This document shows positions 1 through 7,295 of a stretch of DNA of 64,000 nt, in pieces. The position numbers and the translations under genes were made by a program. Numbering within the stretch: position 1 is the stretch's first letter; the number at the start of each line of letters is the position of its first letter. Below the pieces are notes generated by a model, which saw nothing but the letters and a program-made list of their open reading frames with translations, had not been told where the DNA came from and did not search any database. The stretch lies in assembly GCA_002127295.1 (NCBI GenBank), contig NFUV01000001.1:992001-1056000 (forward strand), read 5' to 3'. This DNA is from Chitinophagaceae bacterium IBVUCB2. Lineage in GTDB: Bacteria > Bacteroidota > Bacteroidia > Chitinophagales > Chitinophagaceae.

Positions 1-2
1 CA

Positions 3-431
3 GGTGCACAATACAATCATAATTTTTACCAGGGGCTATATGAAAACAAACCGCTATCATTTAAAAGAGGTACCTGGACATTCTTTACGTATCAGACTTT
101 TAAGCTGGATAAAAAATCGGTTATTACATTAAACGGTTTTTGGAGATTAAAAGGACAACAGCAATTCTATGAACTCAGCCCATTTGGTTCTTTAAGTACG
201 AGCATCAACAGAAGATTTTTTAAGGAAAAACTGGTTGCGACAATCAGTGTGAACGATATGTTCTACACCAATAAAAATAATTTTACGCTAAACCAGGGAT
301 CTGTAAGTGCTAATGGATTACGGAAAGGCGATACAAGACGGTTTGGCATCAACCTGCGTTACAATTTTGGCATTCGTAAAAAAGAAGAAAATAATAACCC
401 ATTTACTACAGAACCACCCGCAACAAACTGA
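3..431 (+). CDS. C-terminal part of an outer-membrane beta-barrel protein (partial)
   Basis: The reading frame is open from the first bases of the window to the TGA at 429-431, so the 5' end lies outside. About 142 residues are visible. They alternate polar and hydrophobic residues with many aromatics (for example TWTFFTYQTFKL and FGINLRYNFGIRK), as expected for closing strands of a large outer-membrane barrel. The last strand, RRFGINLRYNFGI, is followed by a short Asn/Pro-rich tail. This resembles the end of Bacteroidota TonB-dependent-receptor-like proteins of the 'outer membrane protein beta-barrel family'. The family assignment is inference from style only. Substrate and full domain order cannot be seen. 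Confidence 0.7.
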   Translation, partial: GAQYNHNFYQGLYENKPLSFKRGTWTFFTYQTFKLDKKSVITLNGFWRLKGQQQFYELSPFGSLSTSINRRFFKEKLVATISVNDMFYTNKNNFTLNQGSVSANGLRKGDTRRFGINLRYNFGIRKKEENNNPFTTEPPATN

Positions 432-477
432 TAACTACTGTTATTATAATAAAAGCTCTAAAATGGTATTTTACCCT

Positions 478-485
478 TATCTTTG
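478..485 (+). promoter_or_regulatory. Candidate Bacteroidota -7 element (TATCTTTG)
   Basis: TATCTTTG is an exact match to TAnnTTTG. It lies just past the end of the barrel gene and would start a transcript near 491, giving the RRM gene at 610 a leader of about 119 nt. No clear -33 TTTG is seen at the usual spacing. Confidence 0.4.
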
Positions 486-562
486 CCCTGTTAATTTGAG
501 CGAACAGCATTTTGTAAGTGAACGATTTTTTCTACGCATTTCTGCTAATAGTTAGTCTTCTT

Positions 563-570
563 TACCCTTG
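563..570 (+). promoter_or_regulatory. Second candidate -7 element (TACCCTTG) for the RRM gene
   Basis: TACCCTTG differs by one base from TAnnTTTG. It would start a transcript near 577, leaving a leader of about 33 nt before the ATG at 610. The -33 region is poor (TTTCTG). Confidence 0.3.
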
Positions 571-609
571 CGTTATTCTCAAGCATTTTTTTAAAGTTAA
601 TTTTTTTAC

Positions 610-915
610 ATGAACATTTATGTTTCAAATTTAAGCTTCGCCGTAGTGGATGAAGACTTGAAAAGTTATTTCGCTGAGTATGGAGAAGTTTCTTCTGCAA
701 AAGTTATTATGGACAAATACACAAACCGTAGCAAAGGCTTTGGTTTTGTAGAAATGAGTGATGATGAAGCAGCAAACAAAGCAATTGCTGAATTAGATGG
801 CGCTACAGTTGATGGCCGTTCTATTAAAGTAAGTGTTGCTAAACCAAGAGAAGAAAGAACAGAAAGATCAGGCAAGCCTGCTTATTCTAATTCTAACTCT
901 AATAATCGTTGGTAA
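610..915 (+). CDS. RRM-type RNA-binding protein
   Basis: A 101-residue single-RRM protein. RNP2 is IYVSNL (residues 3-8) and RNP1 is KGFGFVEM (about 43-50), both with their aromatic RNA-contacting residues intact. The RRM fills residues 1-80. A short Arg/Glu then Ser/Asn-rich tail follows. Stand-alone RRM proteins of this size in Bacteroidota and cyanobacteria are thought to act as RNA chaperones or regulators in stress and cold. Specific targets are unknown. The ATG at 610 is preceded by a T-rich stretch without a Shine-Dalgarno site, which is normal for the phylum. The gene stands alone, with a strong terminator 35 bp downstream. Two possible promoters lie upstream, one giving a long leader. 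Confidence 0.93.
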   Translation: MNIYVSNLSFAVVDEDLKSYFAEYGEVSSAKVIMDKYTNRSKGFGFVEMSDDEAANKAIAELDGATVDGRSIKVSVAKPREERTERSGKPAYSNSNSNNRW

Positions 916-950
916 TCGCATCTATCTAAATTATAGATAAAATGTACAAG

Positions 951-979
951 GGAGGGCAGGATTTTAGCCCTCCTTTTTT
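951..979 (+). terminator. Rho-independent terminator after the RRM gene
   Basis: A perfect 7-bp stem, GGAGGGC (951-957) and GCCCTCC (967-973), with a 9-nt loop and a run of T at 974-979. Confidence 0.9.
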
Positions 980-1001
980 CTTACTCCTAAATAATTGAAT
1001 C

Positions 1002-1253
1002 ATGACAAACGAAGCAGTAACGAAATATCTTGAAACAAAGAATGTAGCTGAAAATGCAATTAACATTCACTTTAAAACACGCAGTACCATTACAGGTCTG
1101 TTTGTAAAAGGAAATGATTACGAAGAATTACGGTCAAAAAACTTTTGGAGAATAGTTACTCATGCAAATCTTCCACAATGGGAAAAGACTAAGGACATTA
1201 GCCTGGCCAAAATATTCAACGGAATGGAGTTTACCCGGTTTTCTGAGCAATAA
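1002..1253 (+). CDS. Small conserved-looking hypothetical protein
   Basis: An 83-residue soluble protein with no signal peptide, membrane segment or cysteine. The mixed alpha/beta composition and ordered core (INIHFKTRSTITGLFV, then KNFWRIV) suggest a small folded domain rather than a chance frame. I recall similar small proteins in Chitinophagaceae without known function, but cannot verify this. It starts with ATG 22 bp after the RRM terminator, so it is probably transcribed separately. No functional residue pattern is recognisable. Confidence 0.7.
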   Translation: MTNEAVTKYLETKNVAENAINIHFKTRSTITGLFVKGNDYEELRSKNFWRIVTHANLPQWEKTKDISLAKIFNGMEFTRFSEQ

Positions 1254-1317
1254 GCCATTTCGTATTGAATTATAGTTCTAATGCAGTAATTTTATAATCT
1301 TCAAAATTTACACGGTT

Positions 1318-1695
1318 ATGTTTTCCCAGGTTTGGAACAAATACTTACCGATTATTAAGATACTAATGAAAAGAGCAGCTTCTGGTGATGTTCAGACATT
1401 GGACATGAACAAGACTGATTTTGAGAGAGCTGCGGGAGGACGTAAAGCTAAATTTACTTTCAACGTAAATTTACACAAAGGTCGTATACAAAATATAACC
1501 AGCCCACCGCCTGTAGCAAGAGAATTAGCTACTATTTTGCAGGAAGATGAAATGACACGTCAAATGGTACGTCAATTTGATTACGATTTTGCATTGAACA
1601 GTTCATTCCAATTATCTCTTAAGAACAGCACCCCGGCCACCGAATCAACTACTGATTCTTCTGCTGATGGTGAAGCTTCTTCTGAAACAGAATAA
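1318..1695 (+). CDS. Hypothetical protein with acidic disordered tail
   Basis: A 125-residue protein. Residues 1-100 look folded (basic and hydrophobic mix, no signal peptide). The last 25 residues are Ser/Thr/Glu-rich and likely disordered. The segment KFTFNVNLHKGRIQN suggests a beta hairpin. The ATG at 1318 follows the previous stop by 64 bp, and a shared terminator separates it from the convergent gene downstream. I do not recognise the family. Reading-frame quality and the matching terminator support a real gene. Confidence 0.7.
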   Translation: MFSQVWNKYLPIIKILMKRAASGDVQTLDMNKTDFERAAGGRKAKFTFNVNLHKGRIQNITSPPPVARELATILQEDEMTRQMVRQFDYDFALNSSFQLSLKNSTPATESTTDSSADGEASSETE

Positions 1696-1720
1696 CAATA
1701 CCAATTTTTTTAAATAAAAA

Positions 1721-1748
1721 AATCCTGCTTCGTAACTTAAGCAGGATT
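1721..1748. terminator. Bidirectional terminator between convergent genes
   Basis: A perfect 10-bp stem, AATCCTGCTT (1721-1730) and AAGCAGGATT (1739-1748), with an A-run on the left and a T-run on the right, so it can serve both the gene ending at 1695 and the minus-strand gene ending at 1772. Confidence 0.9.
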
Positions 1749-1771
1749 TTTTATGAATATTATTCTGTCGA

Positions 1772-2347
1772 TTAAGCTCTTTGCTTGCTTGTAGCCGGCT
1801 TCTTCTTTTTTGTTTTCTTTAATGCAGCTTCAATAGCAGCACTGAGATTAGCAAAGGTTGGTTTACCTGTTACCAATACATCGTTCACAAAGAAAGTAGG
1901 CAAGTCTTTTACACCCCTGTTAATTCCTTCTTTTAGATCATCCTGCACCTGCCAGCCGTAAACACCATTCACTAAGTCATCCAAAAACTTTTTGTTTTTA
2001 ATCCCAGCTTCTTTCGAATGCAATTTTAAACTGGTAGTACCAAGGTTACGACGGTTGCTGAACAATACATTGTGCATTTCCCAGAACTTACCTTCTTGTC
2101 CTGCAGCTACAGCTGATTCGCTGGCCTTCAAACTACGCTGATGGATCAATGTAAGCGGAAAGTGACGAAACTGGAATCGCATCTTTCCATCATATTCTTC
2201 CAATAATTGCTTTACAATTTCATTTGCTTTAGCACACTCCTCACTTTCATACTCACCAAATTCAACCAAAGTAACCGGGGCGTCTTTTTTGCCCACAAAC
2301 ATTTCTTTAGGTTCAATAATAATTACATCATCTTTTTTAAATGCCAT
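1772..2347 (-). CDS. DsbA-fold (Thioredoxin_4-like) protein lacking the first active-site Cys
   Basis: A 191-residue protein with the layout of cytoplasmic DsbA/FrnE-like proteins often linked to NhaA. It has an N-terminal thioredoxin strand (VTLVEFGEYE, about 26-34), a helical insertion, then the cis-Pro loop LPTFFVND (P150). No signal peptide is present, so it should be cytoplasmic. In this family the active site normally reads CPxC after the GxYE strand. Here it is S35-E-E-C38, so the nucleophilic cysteine is replaced by serine while the second cysteine remains. A dithiol oxidoreductase role is therefore unlikely. A binding, chaperone or monothiol (glutathione-type) role is possible. The Lys-rich C-terminus (KKTKKKK) is unusual. 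A good Shine-Dalgarno AGGAG lies 6 bp before the ATG. Confidence 0.85.
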   Translation of the reverse strand: MAFKKDDVIIIEPKEMFVGKKDAPVTLVEFGEYESEECAKANEIVKQLLEEYDGKMRFQFRHFPLTLIHQRSLKASESAVAAGQEGKFWEMHNVLFSNRRNLGTTSLKLHSKEAGIKNKKFLDDLVNGVYGWQVQDDLKEGINRGVKDLPTFFVNDVLVTGKPTFANLSAAIEAALKKTKKKKPATSKQRA

Positions 2348-2953
2348 TTTAAACTCCTTTTTTTAGATCATCCCCTTTGCTGGTTCTGAACAATAATACT
2401 TAACAAAATTCCCGCCACTTGGTTGAGCGAAAGTCAGTTATGCCAATCCGGCATGATCCTGATTCGGCTGAAGATAATATTTTTTTGTACCCTGCCAAAT
2501 CCAGTTTAAAGTATTTTCCTAAAACGAAAGCTCAATTTTTGAAAATCAACCAGTTAGATAAAAAAAATATACAATTTGTTCACAGCTTAAATGGGCGTTG
2601 TCAATGTATTCTTCAATTATAAACAATCAAGCCGTGATAAACTTAAAATATTCAATAAAAAAGCTTTGGCCATACCTCGATACAATGAATATAAATATTT
2701 GACTATTAATACATTAATTAGATATTGGAAAGCTTGGGTATGCTGATAGCTGCGTTATGTTGGTTTGGATGACCAATTTCCCGCCATTACTTTTACATCA
2801 TCAAAGCAATTACAACTTGCTTTTAGCCGGAAAACAACGACACCGGAGCCTATAACTACACTTGCCCTTTTGCTTGCCCTCCTATTGCCTCTTTGCGATT
2901 GCCCCATCAAATTTTTCGTGGACTTTGTTTATTAACCTTAAAAAACTTTAATT
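2348..2953. other. Gene-free region
   Basis: About 600 bp with no convincing gene. It must hold the promoter for the minus-strand DsbA-like gene and for the exported protein at 2954. The only notable structure is a run of TTGCC motifs near its right end (2862-2904). An open frame at 2419-2622 has only a TTG start and no coding character. Confidence 0.6.
2862..2904 (+). promoter_or_regulatory. Four phased TTGCC(C/T) motifs, possible operator
   Basis: TTGCCC at 2862-2867, TTGCCC at 2874-2879, TTGCCT at 2885-2890 and TTGCCC at 2899-2904. Spacings are 12, 11 and 14 bp, near one helical turn. They lie 50-90 bp before the start at 2954. A regulator-binding array is possible; no known regulator is implied. 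Confidence 0.25.
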
Positions 2954-3361
2954 ATGAAAAAGATCATCAGCAACAACCGTATTATCGCAATCGCATTTTT
3001 AACCGTATTCACAGTAGCTCTTGCACCAGCAGCAATGGCCATTGAAAAAAAACCCTTAGTACCTGCAGAGTTAGTATTTGTTGGTAACATTAAAAACCAA
3101 CCTTTATTTCAACTTACAGTAGCAGGTAGTGCAGCGCAGAATGAATTCACCATCAATATTACCGATGAGTTTGGTGTTTCGCTTTACAGAGAAAATATTA
3201 AAGGCGAAAACTTCTCTAAAAAATTTTTATTGAACACTGATGAGATTGGTGACAATACATTGACTTTTGAAGTTTTTTGCAAAAACACTAAGCAATCAGT
3301 AACCTATGAAGTAAATCGTAATAGCCGTTTTGTACAAGACCTGGCTATTACAAAAAAGTAA
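2954..3361 (+). CDS. Small exported protein of unknown function
   Basis: 135 residues with a Sec signal peptide (basic MKKIISNNR, hydrophobic core, cleavage near AMA-IE at residue 30). The mature part is about 105 residues of beta-rich sequence (LVFVGNIKNQPLFQLTV, then EFTINITDEFG), suggesting a small beta-sandwich such as an Ig-like or C2-like fold in the periplasm or on the surface. I recall similar short secreted proteins, often in multiple copies, in Chitinophagaceae. No catalytic motif is seen. A terminator follows, so it is probably monocistronic. The phased TTGCC motifs upstream hint at specific regulation. Confidence 0.85.
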   Translation: MKKIISNNRIIAIAFLTVFTVALAPAAMAIEKKPLVPAELVFVGNIKNQPLFQLTVAGSAAQNEFTINITDEFGVSLYRENIKGENFSKKFLLNTDEIGDNTLTFEVFCKNTKQSVTYEVNRNSRFVQDLAITKK

Positions 3362-3415
3362 CATAAGCATCAACTCAACTGCCAGCTTTTAATGGTAGTA
3401 AGTACAGTAAAAAAG

Positions 3416-3441
3416 TGCAGGACCATTTCCTGCATTTTTTT
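3416..3441 (+). terminator. Rho-independent terminator
   Basis: Stem TGCAGGA (3416-3422) and TCCTGCA (3428-3434) with a 5-nt loop, followed by seven T residues at 3435-3441. Confidence 0.9.
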
Positions 3442-3575
3442 ATGCATGAATTTTCCAAAAATTTGTACAGGGTAAAACGCTGGATAGTGCTCTGTAAAAA
3501 AAACAACCAGCTGCATAAGTGCGGCTGGTAACAAAATCAGGTGTTGTTTAAAGTTCTGAAAGGTGCCAGAGAAAT

Positions 3576-4019
3576 TTACTCTCCCATCTTTACATTAACG
3601 GCAGATAATCCACGGGGACCTTTTTCAACTTCAAAAATTACTTTATCATTTTCGTTTACAGGACCGGGAAGGTTATTGATATGAACAAAAATACTTTCCT
3701 GTGATACGAGGTCTTTAATAAACCCAAAACCTTTCTCGTGGTTGAAAAATGTTATTTTGCCGGTGCGGAACTGGTCTTCTTCTGAATGTACATATTCAGG
3801 TACGCCAATTTCAATATCTTCTAATTTGATTTCTTTTCTCTTTTTAGGATCAGGGGGGGTGGCAGAAATATTGCCATTCTCATCTACATAAGCCATCATG
3901 TCATCAAGGCTTTTACTTTTGGAGGGATTCTCTTTCCGCTCCCGCATTTTCTCTGCTTTCTCTTTTTTTTCTTTGTCTTTCTTTTTTTGTCTTTCTTTTT
4001 TATTCCAGGTTTCTCCCAT
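3576..4019 (-). CDS. Cold-shock-domain protein with Lys/Glu-rich N-terminal extension
   Basis: 147 residues. The C-terminal 64 residues form a CspA-type cold-shock domain: RNP1 is KGFGFI (96-101) and RNP2 is SIFVHI (109-114), with the usual GxI(T)FFN start and a closing VNVK strand. Residues 1-30 are almost entirely Lys, Glu, Arg and Gln, predicted to be one highly charged helix. Residues 30-80 form an acidic/polar linker. Ordinary cold-shock proteins have only about 67 residues (one is at 36574), so this is an extended form that should bind single-stranded RNA or DNA with an extra electrostatic arm. It stands alone on the minus strand and starts at ATG 4017-4019. Confidence 0.92.
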   Translation of the reverse strand: MGETWNKKERQKKKDKEKKEKAEKMRERKENPSKSKSLDDMMAYVDENGNISATPPDPKKRKEIKLEDIEIGVPEYVHSEEDQFRTGKITFFNHEKGFGFIKDLVSQESIFVHINNLPGPVNENDKVIFEVEKGPRGLSAVNVKMGE

Positions 4020-4505
4020 GCTGTATTATTTATGTGATTAATTGTGTTACTAAATGGATAACTAGCATTGAGGTGGAAAGTTGCTTTGAACCCATACAAG
4101 TATGGTGAAGATACGTTATTTATACAAGAAGAAATGAAAGGCCGTATGAGGGTTATAATCCGCCAGTTATCTACTTATTTTTCTGCTACCCATAAACTGC
4201 TGAGGTAAAAATACGAGCCCTCGTACATCTACCGTGACGTTTTTTCAGTATCGTAGATTACCATCAATGATACTCATGTAGTTAACCTGTCAGTGGATAA
4301 CTACGGCGAAAAACACTATGATGCGGGGTTATTGCAGGCTACTTTTACGCTGTTCATTACAAATAATTCTTACAGCGTTCCGTATATTTTTGAAAAACCC
4401 GTACCTGTCGTCCCCGGAACATTCGCTGTACTATTCCAATAGTCCTATGCAATAATCTTCTAATTAAAAATCCAAACCCTCAGGGTCGGCATTGTTTCAC
4501 TTAAA
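4020..4505. other. Long intergenic region with a possible gene remnant
   Basis: Divergent promoter region between the cold-shock-domain gene (minus) and the lytic transglycosylase (plus). It contains no start-to-stop gene but holds an open, start-less frame at 4257-4442 that reads like protein sequence. Confidence 0.5.
4257..4442 (+). pseudogene. Possible coding remnant without start codon
   Basis: 61 codons are open between a TAG at 4254 and a TAG at 4440, with no ATG, GTG or TTG near the beginning. The translation contains runs typical of a real beta-rich protein, such as LLQATFTLFITNNSYSVPYI and VPVVPGTFAVLFQ. The same frame upstream of the TAG is open only back to 4209. It could be a decayed gene fragment or chance. 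I recognise no family. Confidence 0.22.
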
Positions 4506-5387
4506 ATGAAAACAATGTTTAAAAGAAAACTCAGTAAAGCATTACTTATTGCTTTTAGCCTTTTATGTATGGCAGCCACTTCGGGTGGCAAAACAGTAGC
4601 AGAAAAATATCATACTACAACTATTAAATGTGATACCACTTTGAACGAAGTAGTTAGTATTCCACATCATTCGTTTGATTCAAGCGGATTGTGCACCTGT
4701 ATACCAACACTTAGTTCCTCACAATTATCCCAGGCACCAAAAATTGAATTAAACAAACATGCCCGTGAGTTTGTACGCAGCTACCTGAAACAAGAAGGTC
4801 ATTTCCTGGGAAAAATAAAAGCAAAGAGTGCCCCTTACTTTGATATTATCGATACGGTATTTACAAAATACGATTTGCCAGTAGAATTAAAATACCTCGC
4901 AGTTATAGAATCCAAATTAAATAACAATATCAGCTCCCCCGCTGGCGCAGCAGGATTATGGCAAATAATGCCCGTACCTGCAAGACAATTTGGGTTAGTA
5001 GTAAAAGGAAAAGTTGATGAAAGAAAACACACCTATAAAAGCACAGTAGCTGCTGCCAAATGTCTTATTTATTTACACAAAATGTTTGATGATTGGCTTT
5101 TGACTCTTGCTGCATATAATAGTGGCCCCGGCCGTGTATTATCTGCTATTAAAAAATCGGGCAGCCGGAATTTTTGGGTATTACAACATCATTTACCTGA
5201 AGAAACAAGGAAGCATGTAAAAAAATTTATTGCAATGCATTATTATTTTGAAGGCCATGGCAGTCTTACTACACTAACAAAAAATGAAACCCAGGCACAT
5301 GTGAAAGCGGTGGCAAATTTTATAGAGAAACAAAAAGATGTGTTAGCAGATACTGCAACCACCGAAACTGTAATGGCTAACCGATGA
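4506..5387 (+). CDS. Lytic murein transglycosylase (SLT domain, MltD-like)
   Basis: 293 residues. A signal peptide lies in residues 1-28. An unstructured region runs to about 80. A GH23 lytic transglycosylase domain follows from about 105 to 250. The catalytic Glu is E135 in AVIESKLN, followed by the family motifs GAAGLWQIMP (147-156) and AAYNSGPGR (202-210). It cleaves the MurNAc-GlcNAc bond in peptidoglycan, giving 1,6-anhydro-MurNAc ends. No LysM repeats are present, unlike full MltD, so it is a short form. AnmK, which recycles the anhydro sugar, is encoded at 18631. The ATG at 4506 is chosen because it begins the signal peptide. Confidence 0.93.
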   Translation: MKTMFKRKLSKALLIAFSLLCMAATSGGKTVAEKYHTTTIKCDTTLNEVVSIPHHSFDSSGLCTCIPTLSSSQLSQAPKIELNKHAREFVRSYLKQEGHFLGKIKAKSAPYFDIIDTVFTKYDLPVELKYLAVIESKLNNNISSPAGAAGLWQIMPVPARQFGLVVKGKVDERKHTYKSTVAAAKCLIYLHKMFDDWLLTLAAYNSGPGRVLSAIKKSGSRNFWVLQHHLPEETRKHVKKFIAMHYYFEGHGSLTTLTKNETQAHVKAVANFIEKQKDVLADTATTETVMANR

Positions 5388-5398
5388 GATAATTGCAG

Positions 5399-6475
5399 TT
5401 AATTAATGACAGCATTAATTTTTTGCCAAAGCTCATTGTCAAAACCCGATAAAGCAAAATTTGGATTTGCCGGATCAGAGGCATTACCCATTCTTATCAC
5501 AACCATTTTTTTACCGGGTACAACATAGATGCGTTGATCTTCTGCACCCATGGCGGCATACATATCGGCCGGTGCATTGGGTACCAATGTGCCGGGAAAA
5601 ACTGTTTGTGTGCCGGGCAGCATGTAATTGCTTTTACCATTCAGCCACCACAGGTAGCCATAAGATGGATTTATACTTTGCGATGTATTGATACTTTCTG
5701 TAAAAAAGTTTTCATTCAGTATCTGTTCACTATCCCATTTTCCTTTGTTGAGAGCCAGTATACCAAAACGAGCCATACTGCGGGTATTACTGTGGTAAAC
5801 TTTAAAGATGATGCCATTGTTCCAAAAACCATCCATGCCTAACTTGTTTTTTAGCTTGGCGTTGAAGTATGTTTCAAAACTCTGGCCGCTGGCGGCTGCC
5901 ACTACATCCATCAGCTTTTGAAACACATTGTGGTAACTCCAACGGGTACCCGCATCCGCCATATAAGTAAGATTGGCTGTCGTTACTAAATTATTTGCAT
6001 CATTCAGCCCGGAGCTCATGGTCAATAAATGCCGGGAAGTGATCAGGTTTTCTTTATTTGCCGGGGCACTGGTCCATCCGGCGCCTAAATAAGTTGATAC
6101 ACTTGAATTGATATTAAGCAATCCCTCCTGCTGCGCAATACCTGTAGTTGCTGTTGCCAATGTTTTACCAGCACTGTTCCAGGGCCAGGTAGTGGTGGAC
6201 GTATGACCGTCAAAATATTCTTCCATTACGATACGGCCATTTACTAATATCATAAACGACTTGGAATTCTTTAGTTGCAGGTAATCTTTTAAAGGCTGTA
6301 CCCCGCTTTGTTTCCAGCCGAGGCTGGCGATGGTTTTTGTTTCCCATGTGGTACTGGTTGCGGGTGGATAGTACATTGTTTCAGCTGGAGGAGTTGTGCC
6401 ACCGCCTCCATTATCTTTTGTACAGGCTGCTAAAAAAGGTAAAACTACGAGGAGAAGCTTTTGCAGGTTTTTCAT
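5399..6475 (-). CDS. Lipoprotein serine hydrolase, class C beta-lactamase fold
   Basis: 358 residues. The lipobox LAAC with Cys18 and a following Gly-rich spacer mark an outer-membrane lipoprotein. The catalytic SxxK is S101-A-G-K104 and the second motif is Y181-H-N183, both in the right positions for PF00144-type serine hydrolases (beta-lactamase, D-aminopeptidase, esterase). The third motif is not obvious. Substrate cannot be told. It is convergent with the lytic transglycosylase, 11 bp apart, so each may terminate in the other. A proper antibiotic-resistance AmpC is unlikely because it is lipid-anchored and the motif context is divergent. Confidence 0.9.
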   Translation of the reverse strand: MKNLQKLLLVVLPFLAACTKDNGGGGTTPPAETMYYPPATSTTWETKTIASLGWKQSGVQPLKDYLQLKNSKSFMILVNGRIVMEEYFDGHTSTTTWPWNSAGKTLATATTGIAQQEGLLNINSSVSTYLGAGWTSAPANKENLITSRHLLTMSSGLNDANNLVTTANLTYMADAGTRWSYHNVFQKLMDVVAAASGQSFETYFNAKLKNKLGMDGFWNNGIIFKVYHSNTRSMARFGILALNKGKWDSEQILNENFFTESINTSQSINPSYGYLWWLNGKSNYMLPGTQTVFPGTLVPNAPADMYAAMGAEDQRIYVVPGKKMVVIRMGNASDPANPNFALSGFDNELWQKINAVIN

Positions 6476-6724
6476 ATTTGTCGGTTTCGAATTTTCGTTT
6501 GGACGGATAGTAGAGAGAAAGGTTTAGTCTTGGTTGAATTTTTAATTACAGCTTTGCGGATAAGAAACGTATTCCGGGCAATTATATTTTACAAATTGTG
6601 TTACTATTCTCCAGGGTAAGAATTGGCAAGGGGTTAAATATTCTTTACCATTCATTTTGATTTTAAGATACCAAACTGACTTATGCATAAATTAGCATCA
6701 AAAACAACTCTCTAAATTTATTAA

Positions 6725-7240
6725 ATGGAGAAAAGTAAATTTAAATATGGAATAAACGGAGCCATTATAGGTATCATATTAGGAGCTATTATTGGTTTTG
6801 TATTCTTAAGCCAAACAAAAAAAAGTCAACGAAATAAAGTTCTTCCTTATTCATTACTAATAGGAAGTTTATTTGGTGTGATTAGTGGCTACAGCATAGG
6901 TTCAAGGATGGGAAAAGAAGAATACATTGAAGAAAAATTAGGTTTAAAAAACCTAAATGAAGAAATAATAAAAGATGGGAAATATTGGTACGCTTATACA
7001 CAATGGACAGATAAAAGAGATGGCACTTTTTACACATTACAGACTGCTAAAAGCAATCAAAAAAATCTTGTAAGTGTTTTAAATGAAAAACTAATTCTTT
7101 GGCACGACTGCCAGTCCGCATCCAAAGAAACAATACCGAGATATCATGCTTTTGCTAAAAACCATATTTTAAAACTAATGAAAGATAATTTTACTGAACC
7201 TTCCAAACCGTTTGAAACATACATTAAAATAATTCAATAG
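6725..7240 (+). CDS. Membrane protein of unknown function
   Basis: 171 residues. Two Gly/Ile-rich membrane helices, about 9-30 (GAIIGIILGAIIGFVFL) and 42-60 (LLIGSLFGVISGYSIG), form a hairpin with GxxxG-type packing. They are followed by a soluble domain of about 110 residues that is very rich in Lys. The gene is more AT-rich than its neighbours, which could reflect transfer or weak selection. The hairpin resembles glycine-zipper membrane proteins, but the soluble part is unknown to me. It starts at ATG 6725 and is alone on its strand, ending just before the clpB terminator. Confidence 0.75.
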   Translation: MEKSKFKYGINGAIIGIILGAIIGFVFLSQTKKSQRNKVLPYSLLIGSLFGVISGYSIGSRMGKEEYIEEKLGLKNLNEEIIKDGKYWYAYTQWTDKRDGTFYTLQTAKSNQKNLVSVLNEKLILWHDCQSASKETIPRYHAFAKNHILKLMKDNFTEPSKPFETYIKIIQ

Positions 7241-7266
7241 AAATAAATAGTTTGCTATCTAAAGTA

Positions 7267-7292
7267 AAAGCCCCAACTCTCGTCAGGGCTTT
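7267..7292. terminator. Terminator between the membrane protein gene and clpB
   Basis: Stem AAAGCCC (7267-7273) and GGGCTTT (7286-7292) with a 12-nt loop. It lies just past the clpB stop on the minus strand and past the end of the plus-strand gene. Confidence 0.75.
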
Positions 7293-7295
7293 CTT

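Noticed and set aside
2419-2622. 67-codon frame in the gap before the small exported protein
   Set aside because: It has only a TTG start, no Shine-Dalgarno site, no conserved-looking core, and ends ambiguously. Treated as non-coding.
2407-2792. Direct repeat TTCCCGCCA at about 2409 and 2777
   Set aside because: Nine bases, two copies over 370 bp, no further matching flanks. Consistent with chance.
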